Made by a program: the position numbers and the translations under genes
NCBI GenBank assembly: GCA_026770585.1
Contig: MU646357.1
Coordinates: 135,592-146,177 of the forward strand
DNA length: 10,586 bases
Direction of reading: 5' to 3'
DNA from: Baffinella frigidus
Taxonomy: Eukaryota > Cryptophyceae > Cryptomonadales > Baffinellaceae
The notes under the pieces: model-generated
What the model saw: the letters and a program-made list of their open reading frames with translations, nothing else
The model's database searches: none
Told to the model about the DNA's origin: nothing
Shown here: one piece after another, positions 1 through 6,504 of the stretch
How positions within the stretch are numbered: the stretch's first letter is position 1
Layout: each line of letters starts with the position of its first letter

Positions 1-34
1 GGGGGGGGATCCAGGAGAGAGGTAATGCCACAAG

Positions 35-97
35 CTGCAGGATAAGTTCCGGTGTCCGCCTATGTTGGGAGCTCGAAGAACCTAAAGGACCTACAGG
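35..97 (+). mobile_element. Family A repeat, copy A1, 5'-truncated
   Basis: Carries the family A core in order: ctgcag, ttccggtgtccgcc, tatgttgggagctcgaagaa, then the tail cctaaaggaccta. The usual 5' part (G-run, tgatgtggtccgaaaggaagcatgg) is missing. In its place stand a G-run at 1-8 and the string gtaatgccacaagct at 22-36, which also occurs in repeat G2 near 4121. It may therefore have joined a piece of G. Confidence 0.8.
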
Positions 98-101
98 ACG
101 C

Positions 102-294
102 CTGTGCTAAAGGGCTCGCCACGGCGGTTCCGCCTACCGTAATGCCACACGCTAACGCCAGCGGACCCCTTAGCCTACGGTAGGAACCCCCCCTCCTCCC
201 ACGACGTTTAAAACAAAAAGGTCTTTAAAAGTCGTAGGAGGGGGGCTCCTGCCGTAGGCAATCCGTAGGCTCTAAGTACCTCGCTGGCATTAGC
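102..294. mobile_element. Foldback repeat G, copy G1
   Basis: Matches 4099-4270 in the same orientation over ctgtgctaaagggctcgcc and the following hairpin. The inner arms contain cctacggtagg and cctgccgtagg around a tttaaaa-rich loop near 208-230, with C-runs and G-runs facing each other. The outer arms are gctaacgcc near 151 and ggcattagc near 286. Relative to G2 it has an extra GC-rich piece of about 16 bp near 122-138 (itself a small hairpin, ggcggttccgcc) and an extra ctaagtac near 272. No coding capacity is evident; it is a MITE-like element. Confidence 0.8.
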
Positions 295-375
295 TTTTCA
301 GATGAGAGGTACAGAAAGCACGGGCAGCGCCACGTATCGGCCACTTCTGGAGCAGAATCCAGACATTAATGGGGC

Positions 376-523
376 AACGGCCTGAAAATGGGGTAGTTAC
401 GCCTACGGCATTGCCTAGGACCTCCTACCGTAGGCCGAGACTTTTTGGTCCTAGGATCCCTCGGCCTACGGTAGGAGGTCCTAGGCAATGCCGTATGCCT
501 AACTACCCCATTTTCAGGCCGTT
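376..523. mobile_element. Foldback element H, near-perfect palindrome
   Basis: The left arm from aacggcctgaaaatgggg (376) is repeated inverted in the right arm ending at 523, with few mismatches over about 63 bp per arm. The loop at about 440-461 is agactttttggtcctaggat. The inner arm carries cctaggacc and cctaccgtagg, words shared with families B, G and I. No clear target-site duplication is visible. Confidence 0.85.
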
Positions 524-588
524 AGCCTATAAACCTCTTCCACGGAATGGACCAGGGGGGGTTCTGCGGTGGCGTGTGTTGAGCACTC

Positions 589-728
589 CACTGCCAGGGC
601 GGAATTTTTGGATTCGTCAACTCACCTGCGAATGTGTAGTAAAGAAGTACCCATTACGGGTACCTCGTTTCTAAGTTGACAGATTTTGCGGGTGAATTGT
701 CTTTTACAAAATACCCGGTCTGGCAGTG
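589..728. mobile_element. Degenerate foldback element U
   Basis: The left arm cactgccagggcggaatttt, followed by tcgtcaactcacctgcgaa, pairs imperfectly with the right arm tgcgggtgaattgtc ... acccggtctggcagtg. The centre holds a small hairpin, gtacccattacgggtac (648-664). The divergence between arms suggests an old copy. Confidence 0.6.
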
Positions 729-1042
729 CACTTAGCACAATCCTCTCTTGTTTGCATCGCAGAACGATCTGGTATGGTAACATGTTTAGTTGGAGATTAA
801 TGTTTTGCTGTCTACAGGGTGGATTTTGTGCGATGGCAAAGCCATCCACGCAGGGCTGGAGGGGGGGGTATTCAAAAGTCATTTTGAGGGGAAACTGTAT
901 TCAAAAGTCATTTTTATCAGAAAACGGCTCCAAGAACGCGCCAATGGCTCCAAGAACACGCCTGGAATACCCTACCCAAGAGCCTGGCGTGGGTCGAGGT
1001 CAAGATAGAAAATGCCGCCTTTATTGCAGATAGCTATCTTGC
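729..1042. other. Non-genic stretch with two short tandem repeats
   Basis: I find no recognisable gene. tattcaaaagtcatttt occurs at 869-885 and again at 899-915 (30-bp spacing). ggctccaagaacgcgcc at 927-943 is followed by ggctccaagaacacgcc at 947-963 (20-bp spacing). Open frames here overlap one another in different frames and resemble nothing I know. Confidence 0.6.
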
Positions 1043-1147
1043 TATCCCTTAAGTGCCCATGCCGCCAAATTTGACGGCCAAGAGGTCCTAGGCAGGTCCT
1101 AGGGCCCTACCGTAGGGCGTATGGGCCTACTGGTCACTTAAGGGATA
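1043..1147. mobile_element. Short inverted-repeat element I, copy I1
   Basis: The ends are tatcccttaagtg (1043) and cacttaagggata (to 1147). The interior holds aggtcctagggccctaccg, matching the core words of family B. A second copy, inverted in orientation, lies at 10359-10462. Length (~105 bp), terminal inverted repeats and lack of coding fit a MITE. Confidence 0.8.
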
Positions 1148-1205
1148 CGAAGCGATGTTTAAAATTGAATCTGGATTCGCGTTAGATAACCCCCCTGGTC
1201 TCTCT

Positions 1206-1353
1206 CACCAACCCTCACGGCCTGGGCAAATCGACGATTTTCGATGCGGGATTTCAAGGGGGTTGAAGTCGGAATCCGACTTCAACGGCTCCAATTCCCC
1301 TTGAAACCGGGAATTCGAAAATCGTCGATTTGCCCAAGCCGTGAGGGTTGGTG
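1206..1353. mobile_element. Foldback element J, copy J1
   Basis: The termini caccaaccctcac and gtgagggttggtg lead into arms sharing gggcaaatcgacgatttt. A second inner hairpin is centred near 1275 on gaagtcggaatccgacttc. A diverged copy lies at 9081-9215. There is no coding signal. Confidence 0.85.
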
Positions 1354-1359
1354 GTCCGC

Positions 1360-1556
1360 AGCCCGCTCCGATTTCATAGTACCCGGGTCTGGTTTTAGAT
1401 TCGTAAAGTGGCTCGTTCTGGTACAAATAATAAAACTAACGGGGCTACAAGTCACTTGTAGCCCCGTTAGTTTCATTATTTGTACCAGAACGAGCCACTT
1501 TACGAATCTAAAACCAGATCCAGTTACTATGAGATTCCCCCGACACACAGCGGGCT
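1360..1556. mobile_element. Long palindrome element K
   Basis: The inner arms 1386-1451 and 1453-1521 are nearly perfect inverted copies, including ctggtacaaataat and its complement attatttgtaccag, with almost no loop. The inverted symmetry continues less exactly outward: gcccgctccgatttcatagt on the left against actatgagattcccccg and gcgggc on the right. The intact inner and worn outer parts suggest different ages or homogenisation of the centre. Confidence 0.85.
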
Positions 1557-1566
1557 ACAACTACTG

Positions 1567-1745
1567 AAAAGCCCCAGGGGAAGTGTCAAAAAGTAGCGGA
1601 CACTCTGGTGTCCTATACTTTTGAGCCATTTTCTCCTCAAAAGGCAATTTTCACCCCCAAGGACGTGACCAAAATTCGTCAAAAGGTAACCTACAAGTAA
1701 TTTTAGTGTCGTGTCCAAGAATTTTGAGACTTCCTCTGGGGCTTT
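1567..1745. mobile_element. Terminal inverted-repeat element L
   Basis: The left end aaagccccaggggaagtgtc pairs with the right end gacttcctctggggcttt, about 24 bp with two mismatches. The interior has a small hairpin, ggacactctggtgtcc, near 1599-1614. It directly follows K. Confidence 0.75.
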
Positions 1746-1806
1746 GCAGTAGAACGGGTGAGTAGACCATACTCCAGAGCGCGACAGTGGTCCCAGAGCG
1801 CGATAC

Positions 1807-1954
1807 TATCTCAGAAAAGGGGTTCTAAAATTCGTTTGCTTAAGTCAATTCCTATACAAATTCGTCAACTTATTCTTTTCCCTACGCATGAGTTGACATA
1901 TTTGAAGGGGGGTTGACTTGAGAAAACGAATTTTAGAATCCTTTTTGTGAGATA
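1807..1954. mobile_element. Foldback element M
   Basis: The left arm 1807-1849 (tatctcag, then gttctaaaattcgttt) pairs with the right arm 1912-1954 (aaacgaattttagaatc, then tgagata) at roughly 85% by eye. An inner weaker pairing joins ttcgtcaactta and tgagttgacatatt. There is no coding signal. Confidence 0.8.
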
Positions 1955-2002
1955 AGAAGATAGTGGGGTGAGTAATCCAATAGGATACCACTGTGGGCCA
2001 TC

Positions 2003-2040
2003 CGTAGGGACATCTAGCTCTGTTTCACTCTGGTAGACTC
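2003..2040 (+). repeat. Diverged direct repeat O, first copy
   Basis: cgtagggacatctagctctg followed by tttcactctgg resembles 3123-3163 (cgtagagggcctagctctgc, then ctcactcggg). The similarity is about 40 bp with several mismatches and a small indel. Confidence 0.5.
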
Positions 2041-2129
2041 AATCGATTACGTCCTTTTATTCAACTCAAAACGCCAAAAGTCATCTTTTTCAACGGGATC
2101 TGTCAACTTTTGGCGAACCGTTGCGAAAT

Positions 2130-2152
2130 GGTCTCACCAAATTGGTGAGACC
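2130..2152. repeat. Perfect 23-bp palindrome
   Basis: Two 11-bp arms, ggtctcaccaa and ttggtgagacc, surround one central a. It could be a protein-binding site or the tip of a hairpin element; the sequence alone does not decide. Confidence 0.7.
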
Positions 2153-2209
2153 AAATCGTGTGGGCCATCCGTAGGGACATGGGGTTGTTCCTGCCCATAT
2201 CCTAACCGG

Positions 2210-2347
2210 TTTCATCTCGGACCATACCAGAAACTGTCCTGATATAAAGGCGTAAGATAGCATCATTCGATGCCTAAAATAGCATATACACCCTTACCTT
2301 CCGCGTGGGGAGCCTAAGCTAGCGGGACAGATTCTGTCTTGGTCCGA
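2210..2347 (+). mobile_element. Terminal inverted-repeat element P, copy P1
   Basis: The termini tctcggaccataccagaa and ttctgtcttggtccga are imperfect inverted repeats of about 23 bp. An inner hairpin gcatcattcgatgc sits near 2260. An inverted-orientation copy lies at 10202-10334, with strong similarity over the full length (for example cttaccttccgcgtgggg and its complement). It is MITE-like. Confidence 0.85.
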
Positions 2348-2537
2348 AATTAGATTGTTGGCGGCTCAGCCACTCAGAATCCATTCGTAGTCCGCTGCGT
2401 GGCTGGTGCGAACCCTGAAAACCTAACCGAGCCGCCTAGAACGAATCGGGGGGGGGGCGACACGGTCGACTTCGCTAGACCTGAGGGTGGTCAATCGCAA
2501 AAGTCGACTCATCAGTAGGCGTGAGTCAACTTTTGGC
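2348..2537. other. Non-genic stretch, weak inverted repeats only
   Basis: It holds ggcggctc (2361) facing gagccgcc (2430) and attcgt facing acgaat inside, so perhaps another decayed hairpin. A G-run lies at about 2449-2458. No gene is visible. Confidence 0.4.
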
Positions 2538-2563
2538 AGAATGTACAGGATCCTGTACATTCT
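2538..2563. repeat. Perfect 26-bp palindrome
   Basis: The 13-bp arm agaatgtacagga is followed immediately by its complement tcctgtacattct, with no loop. No repeat copy is seen elsewhere in the window. Confidence 0.75.
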
Positions 2564-3122
2564 TCCCTTGTGTCAGCTTAAGATTGCTCCCGGTCACGTC
2601 TAAAGTAGAACGCCTCGCTTCGCAAAACATTTCAGATGACCTTTTGTCCTGGAGTTCCTGCTCCAAATGTGTTTCATGGCGGGCCCAGATTTAATCGGAC
2701 GGAGCTAGCACCCATACATGCACATCGCCTGTGCGCCACATCGGACCACTTGAGTTCTTAAATTGGCGGCGCCGCCAAAATTTGGCGGCGCCGCCAATTT
2801 AAGAACAACGACTTTACTGAAAGGAAAGTCGTCTCTGAGGCGGGCCCGTTCTTGGGCTCATAGACTATTGTATCACTCAACTCAAGGCTAAGGGGCCTGA
2901 TTTAGGACCTGTATCGAGAGTAATAAAGAAGAATCAGGACAGAGCTAGAGAGGTAGCTACGAGGAACCACTGGATGGCAACCGACAAGGATAAGGTGCCG
3001 ATATTCGATCCCTGTCAAAAGTTATCATACCCAGAAACAAATCGATTTTTCTCCAAAAGTGGCCAATTTGTGGGGAATAATTGTGAACTGACCGCAATTC
3101 CCGAATTCTAGACAGTCGTTCC
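2564..3122. other. Non-genic stretch around palindrome S
   Basis: Apart from S and small hairpins (tggagttcctgctcca near 2651; gactttactgaaaggaaagtc near 2810) I see no organised feature and no supported gene. gcgggccc occurs on both sides of S (near 2679 and 2841). Confidence 0.4.
2754..2806. repeat. Perfect-arm 53-bp palindrome S
   Basis: Two 23-bp arms flank the 7-bp loop aaaattt (2777-2783). Each arm has a gttcttaaatt edge and a ggcggcgccgcc core that is itself palindromic, so each arm can also fold alone. Confidence 0.85.
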
Positions 3123-3163
3123 GCGTAGAGGGCCTAGCTCTGCCTCACTCGGGTTGGCCGACT
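3123..3163 (+). repeat. Diverged direct repeat O, second copy
   Basis: See 2003-2040; the shared words are ctagctctg and tcactc. Confidence 0.5.
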
Positions 3164-3249
3164 GTTCTCAAGTTGACATGCCGGGTTCGCGGTACACATC
3201 CGTGAACTTGGGAGCCCAAAAAAGCCCGGGGACGGTCAAGGGCTGGGGG

Positions 3250-3839
3250 GGGACCGAGTAGCAAGCTGCCAACCATGACCATGATCGCCCCGGTCACCGC
3301 CGTCGCCCGCGGGCCGAACTTGTCCAGCAGGATGCCGAGCGGGAGCTTGCACAGCGCGTTTCCGGCGATGCCCATCGTGGCCACCGTGTTCATCAGCGCC
3401 GACCTGCCGCAAAGTATCCGCCGGGTTACGCGGCGCGGCTGCTGAGGCGCTGGAGGTGCACTGAGTTTTGGATCGCCCGCCTGGTGGCTATGCCCCGGTC
3501 GCCTCTGCTGCCGCACCAGCGCCATGAAGGTCTGAACCTGTCTATTCTAACCGAACGCGACGCCCCGCAACGCTCTCCGCGGCTCTTCCCAATGCCCTAG
3601 ATACGCGAGGATCTTTCCCGCGAAAAATATCCCCGTTGAGGCGGTGAGCAGGGGCACCTGGTGAGCGTCGTGGTCTCACTGTATGCGTCGAAGAGGCCCG
3701 AATCCAGGAGCACAGGGCGGAGCGCCGTCCAGCCGTAGGCCTCGCCTGACGCGAGGAGGACGTGCGTGCAGGCCATGCCGAAGAGGAAGTAGCGCTTCTG
3801 CTTTGAAATCTCGAGCGGCGGCTCATGATGATGCATCAT
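3250..3839 (-). pseudogene. SLC43/FMP42-like MFS transporter fragment
   Basis: Members of this family are membrane transporters with 12 helices; some carry amino acids. Two blocks are readable on the minus strand. Block 1 (3839 down to 3660) starts MMHHHEPPLEISKQKRYFLF and continues through one hydrophobic helix, GMACTHVLLASGEAYGW then TALRPVLLDSGLFDAYSE, a typical family N-terminus and helix 1. Block 2 (about 3402 to 3250), in another frame, has NTVATMGIAGNALCKLPLG followed by ILLDKFGPR, matching helix 2 and the MFS loop-2/3 signature, then one more hydrophobic run, VTGAIMVMVGSLLLG. The blocks may be exons: a donor-like acagtgag lies near 3686 and an acceptor-like gcggcag just before block 2. 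About ten helices are absent downstream, where the sequence meets a G-run, so the locus is truncated. A third-frame stretch, VPLLTASTGIFFAGKILAYL (3657-3598), may be a frameshifted helix or chance. GC content is clearly higher than in the flanking repeats. The family call is fairly firm; whether a functional gene ever lay in this assembly position is unclear. Confidence 0.55.
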
Positions 3840-3916
3840 CGCGCCTGCAGCCACGGGCGGCGGCTCTAGAGGAAAGGCGCTGCCCGCACGTCCGGGATAT
3901 GAGGCGGCTTAGCTCT
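3802..3916 (-). repeat. 5' end and upstream flank of the transporter, copy 1
   Basis: This segment (tttgaaatctcgagcggc ... gatgatgcatcatcgcgc ... gctgcccgcacgtccgggat) recurs at 6489-6655 with substitutions and an insertion. It covers the start codon region and about 60 bp upstream of it. Confidence 0.8.
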
Positions 3917-3956
3917 TCCCTCCTGCCCTCCTCAAGATATTGGAGCGTGGCCAAAA

Positions 3957-3984
3957 GTCAACTCCACCGCGAGAGGAGTTGACT
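3957..3984. repeat. Hairpin W
   Basis: agtcaactcc and ggagttgact are 10-bp inverted repeats with an 8-bp loop. Outer flanks agatat (near 3943) and agatatct (near 3987) extend the symmetry loosely. Confidence 0.6.
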
Positions 3985-4009
3985 TAAGATATCTTTCTTT
4001 CATTTTGAC

Positions 4010-4098
4010 CACTTAGGAGCAAGAAACGTGCGCGTGCTGCTGTATGGCGTTCATTAAAGCTCCATAAGCTCCATAAAGCACCAAAGCACCGAGGATGG
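4010..4098 (+). repeat. Diverged repeat flanking G2
   Basis: gtgcgcgtgctgctgta ... cgttc ... agctccataa here resembles gtgcgtgctgctgta ... cgttc ... agctccatta at about 4292-4335. G2 lies between them, so the two may be an old duplication or part of a larger element. Confidence 0.5.
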
Positions 4099-4270
4099 CT
4101 GTGCTAAAGGGCTCGCCACCGTAATGCCACAAGCTAACGCCTGCGGACCCCTTAGCCTACGGTAGGAACCCCCCCCCCTCCTACGACGTTTAAAACGAAA
4201 AGGCCTTTAAAAGTCGTAGGAGGGGGGCTCCTACCGTAGGCAATCCGTAGGCCTCGCTGGCGTTGGCTTT
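4099..4270. mobile_element. Foldback repeat G, copy G2
   Basis: Second copy of G1 (102-294). The inner arms about 4155-4193 and 4206-4241 share cctacggtagg/cctaccgtagg, ctcctacgac/gtcgtaggag and tttaaa. The outer arms are agctaacgcc and ggcgttggct. It lacks the two small insertions seen in G1 and may represent the less altered form. Confidence 0.8.
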
Positions 4271-4342
4271 TTGCATGAACCGGGCGCAGAGACGTGCGTG
4301 CTGCTGTACAACGTTCGTCCAAGCTCCATTAACTCCATTCTA

Positions 4343-4479
4343 ATCTCCATACAAGTATTAATAAACTGCTTTTCGGCAACGAAAATTACTACACGATTTG
4401 CTCATAAAAGTAATAGTAGAGCGTTTGTGTAGTAAATTTCGTTGCGCCAAAAGCAATTAATTAATACTTTTGTGGAGAT
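4343..4479. mobile_element. Foldback element F, AT-rich
   Basis: The left arm atctccatacaagtattaat ... gcttttcggcaacgaaaatt ... actacac pairs with the right arm gtgtagtaaatttcgttgcg ... aaaagc ... attaatacttttgtggagat. The arms are about 57 bp with small gaps and the loop is near 4400-4425. The words gtgtagtaa and cgaaa resemble family E (gtgtagtaactttcgtgagg), hinting at kinship. Confidence 0.8.
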
Positions 4480-4538
4480 GAATTCGGAACATATCGGGCG
4501 TTGGAATGTCGAGCTCGGGGGTGGGGCAGGGCGTTAAA

Positions 4539-4674
4539 CCTTTGGGTCCTTTAGGTTTTAATTTCGCCCAACATATGCCAACGACACGCCCTTCCGTAGA
4601 AAGGACTGCAGAGAAAGCATTTTTGCTTTCGGATCGCGTTTCGCTCTCCAGTGCAGAGGCTCGTGAAGAGGGAA
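4539..4674 (-). mobile_element. Family D repeat (relative of A), copy D1
   Basis: Read on the minus strand it runs ccctcttcacgagc, ctctgcactggagagcgaaa, cgcgatccgaaagc, ctgcagtcctttctacgg, gggcgtgtcgttggc, atgttgggcgaaattaaaac, ctaaaggacc. The layout (gatccgaaag, then catgc/tgc, ctgcag, ttcc-like block, atgttggga, tail ctaaagg) parallels family A with diverged sequence. Other copies are 7754-7902 and 9914-10003. Confidence 0.8.
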
Positions 4675-5010
4675 TACAGGGCGGCTCTGTTGGGGTGTTT
4701 GAGTTATCCCAAAGAGGAACGCGCTCGCACACACACCGAACCCAAGTCAGCCTTTATGAGGCTCATGGTATCCCATGGTTGGAGCAGGCATTTTTGCCTC
4801 GCGACCCGACGAACAGGTTATGTTGAGAGTTGAAGATGGGCAGCAAAAAGATCAGTTTTTAATGCTCAGGTTACGAGTCTGCAGGCGCAGGGGCGGTTCG
4901 CGGCTGTTTGTGGTAAGGTTTCCCCGAATTTGAGAGGGCAGCCCTCATTTCCCCGCGCCCCGCAGAGGCGCGAAAAAAAAATGGAGCAAATTATCGCACC
5001 ACGAGGCATC
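4675..5010. other. Non-genic stretch between D1 and the B cluster
   Basis: No recognisable gene. An open frame crosses D1 and part of this region on the plus strand, but its first half is translated repeat. There is a GC-rich hairpin gcgccccgcagaggcgc near 4956 and an A-run at about 4973-4981. The string caggttacgagtct (near 4868) also occurs as cggttacgagtctt near 6990. Confidence 0.4.
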
Positions 5011-5121
5011 TACAGGGGTGCCTCGCTCATAAGAAAGCGACTCTCCCCCTAGGACCACCGTAGGGGCCTATGTGCAGGGTCCTAGACGGGGGCTCTTTCT
5101 TATGAGCGAGGTACCTCTGTA
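5011..5121. mobile_element. Family B hairpin, copy B1
   Basis: The left end tacaggggtgcctcgctcat and aagaaag face ctttcttatgagcgaggtac and ctctgta on the right. The core is ctaggaccaccgtagggg ... ggtcctag. It shares its last bases with the start of B2. Confidence 0.85.
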
Positions 5122-5231
5122 CCTCGCTCATAAGAAACTGACCCCCCCTAGGACCACTGTAGGGCCCTAGGCATAGGCCTACTGTAGGGTCCTAGGGGGG
5201 GGCAGTTTCTTATGAGCGAGGTACCCCTGTA
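5119..5231. mobile_element. Family B hairpin, copy B2, joined to B1
   Basis: The left arm begins gtacctcgctcataagaaac without the tacagggg end, which is merged with the B1 end. The right arm is gtttcttatgagcgaggtac, then ccctgta. The core is ctaggaccactgtagggccc ... ctactgtagggtcctagg, flanked by C- and G-runs. Confidence 0.85.
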
Positions 5232-5301
5232 CGCCCGCGTCCGGATACTTTCAGGGTGAAGGTTTAGGGATACGGTCCAGGGTGTATGGTGTAGGGTGCA
5301 G

Positions 5302-5342
5302 CTAGGGGGGGGGTAGTTTCTTATGAGCGAGGTACCTCTGTA
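5302..5342. mobile_element. Family B right arm only, B3
   Basis: ctagggggggggtagtttct then tatgagcgaggtacctctgta matches the right arm. The expected left arm and core are replaced by unrelated sequence (5233-5300) rich in agggt-like words. Confidence 0.8.
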
Positions 5343-5637
5343 CTGCAGCAAGTTTCGCAGCGGTCTAATGTCAAGTGTTTGCCAAGTGTTTAGTGAGCCC
5401 TCGAAAAATGAGTCATTTTTCTGATGAGTCGTAAAATGAGTCATTTTTCAAAATGAGGATTTTTCTCCGACGCCCGTGAAAACTGCACTGTGAGTTGCTG
5501 GATGGTTCTTGGCATCCTGATGATTGAGTCCTCGAAAAATGTTTCAACTTTGCACGAGTCTAGGCGACGGCGACCCATCATTCGAGGAAACACCAGTTTT
5601 GAGCGGGGTGTAGGTGGTTTATCAAATAAAGTACTTG
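5343..5637. other. Non-genic stretch with TGAGTCA palindromes
   Basis: aaaaatgagtcattttt (5404-5420) and aaaatgagtcatttt (5433-5447) are exact palindromes around tgagtca, the AP-1/Gcn4-type bZIP recognition word. ctcgaaaaatg recurs near 5400 and 5531. gtgtttgccaagtgttt is a short tandem near 5376. No gene is visible and any regulatory role is speculative. Confidence 0.45.
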
Positions 5638-5725
5638 GCCTTTAGGTCCTTTAGGTTCTTTGAGCTCCTAACATAGACGGACACTGGAACTTATCTGCAA
5701 AAAGCCATGCTTCCTTTCGGATCAG
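5638..5725 (-). mobile_element. Family A repeat, copy A2
   Basis: In inverted orientation it has tail cctttaggtcctttagg, then gagctcctaacatagacgga, cactggaac, ctgc, gccatgcttcctttcggatc. Just past its 5' end stands ctaaatcctgagg, a minisatellite-like unit, so it probably entered the same array as A3. It faces A3 and forms a large inverted pair with it. Confidence 0.85.
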
Positions 5726-6128
5726 ACTAAATCCTGAGGCAGTCTTTTAATAAAACACTTATTTTTAGGAATTGTGTGTTTTATGACACAAGATCCGAGG
5801 AAACTCTTTCCTGAGACATCCTGAATGAATCCTGAGTCCTCGTTGCCGTCACCTGTGACCTCCTGACTGAATCTCGAATCTTCCTGAATGAATCCTGAGT
5901 CCGCATGACTGAATCCTGAGTCTTCATGGCTAAATCCTGAGTCCTCGTGACTCCGGGGGGCCTGATGTGATCCGAAAAGAAGCATGGCTCTTGTGCAGAA
6001 CCAGTTCCGGTGTCCGCCTATGTTGGGAGCTCGAAGAACCTGAAGGACCTAAAGGCCGTGACTCAATCCTGATTCCTCCCGACTGAATCCTAAAACCTCC
6101 AGACTCAATCCTGAGACCTCCTGCCTGA
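5724..6128. repeat. 21-bp minisatellite, invaded by A elements
   Basis: The core word gaatcctgag or a near variant recurs every 21 bp at 5827, 5869, 5890, 5911 and 5932. After A3 it continues in exact register at 6064, 6085 and 6106. The unit at 5848 is degenerate and a stray unit lies at about 5725. Because 21 is a multiple of three, the minus strand reads as a seven-residue repeat such as SHEDSGF, open through each unit from 5985 to 5811 and separately from 6128 to about 6050. A2 abuts the left edge, A3 splits the middle and A4 abuts the right. Whether it was ever coding is unknown. Confidence 0.85.
5954..6056 (+). mobile_element. Family A repeat, copy A3, full length with target duplication
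   Basis: Starts cggggggcctgatgtgatcc and ends cctgaaggacctaaaggc, 103 bp. It is flanked by cgtgactc at 5946-5953 and 6057-6064. Removing 103 bp plus one 8-bp copy (111 bp) restores the minisatellite register exactly (5932 + 21 + 111 = 6064). This gives the best definition of family A ends in the window. Confidence 0.9.
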
Positions 6129-6163
6129 ATTTTTAGGTCCTTCAGGTTCTTCGAGCTCCCAAC
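6129..6163 (-). mobile_element. Family A repeat, truncated copy A4
   Basis: Only the tail and core edge remain: tttttaggtccttcaggttc then ttcgagctcccaac. It stops abruptly at gttggg of the core, giving a 5'-truncated form. Confidence 0.75.
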
Positions 6164-6340
6164 AAACTGAAATAGACGCCCCCCCCCCGTGGTTCTTCAT
6201 ATTCAAGCAAGAGAATAGCAAGAGCGGGCTTTTCAGAACCCTCTCGCCTTACAGGGGTATCTGGAAAACCAGAACTTCATCTGGGAAACCAGAACTTAAG
6301 AAGACAGACCGAATTTGAGCCCCCCGTTTTCTTAATTTAT
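6164..6340. other. Non-genic stretch with a 21-bp direct repeat
   Basis: atctggaaaaccagaactt (6259) and atctgggaaaccagaactt (6280) are tandem 21-bp-spaced repeats, each able to fold (tctgg/ccaga). A C-run lies near 6180. cttacaggggtatctgg at 6250 resembles a B end only superficially. Confidence 0.5.
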
Positions 6341-6395
6341 TACCAGATGGTTGACTAAATCTTGCTTTTAGTCAACTGAGCTCAACTCTCTGGTA
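6341..6395. repeat. Hairpin V
   Basis: The ends taccaga and tctggta enclose the inner arms gttgactaaa and tttagtcaac. A small MITE-like hairpin of 55 bp. Confidence 0.65.
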
Positions 6396-6445
6396 CGGCC
6401 AAGGTGCCCGAGGTCAAAAAGTGTTTGATTCTTCCAATAAGTACC

Positions 6446-6504
6446 GCCGCTCGAGATTTCCGCCGCTCGAGATTTCTTGCTCGAGGTTTGAAATCTCGAG
6501 CGGC
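6446..6504. repeat. Repeated gccgctcgagatttc with inverted copy
   Basis: gccgctcgagatttc stands at 6446-6460 and again within 6461-6476, and its complement gaaatctcgagcggc lies at 6490-6504. The last is the transporter-derived segment, so a piece of that segment was copied twice in inverted orientation next to it. Confidence 0.8.

Larger units (their letters stand above)
1992..2180 (+). repeat. 22-bp exact direct repeat pair
   Basis: The string beginning tgtgggccatccgtaggg and ending acat is identical at 1992-2013 and 2159-2180. The 145 bp between contains a hairpin (cgccaaaagt ... acttttggcg, 2072-2115) and the perfect palindrome at 2130-2152. It could be a long target duplication or a local tandem duplication. 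Confidence 0.8.

Noticed and set aside
35-97. Family A as a tRNA-derived SINE with box A and box B
   Set aside because: gagctcgaagaacc only loosely resembles a box B and no box A at the right spacing was found; tRNA origin is not supported.
369-674. 101-codon plus-strand frame
   Set aside because: It spans the H palindrome; the residues come from translating both arms of the repeat.
1244-1567. Plus 107-codon and minus 88-codon frames with identical inner peptide
   Set aside because: The shared peptide on both strands is the signature of palindrome K, not of two genes.
2754-2806. Palindrome S as a rho-independent terminator
   Set aside because: No T-run follows, the context is eukaryotic and no gene ends there.
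4506-4826. 106-codon plus-strand frame
   Set aside because: Its first half is repeat D1 in antisense and the rest matches nothing known; a frame of similar size lies on the other strand.
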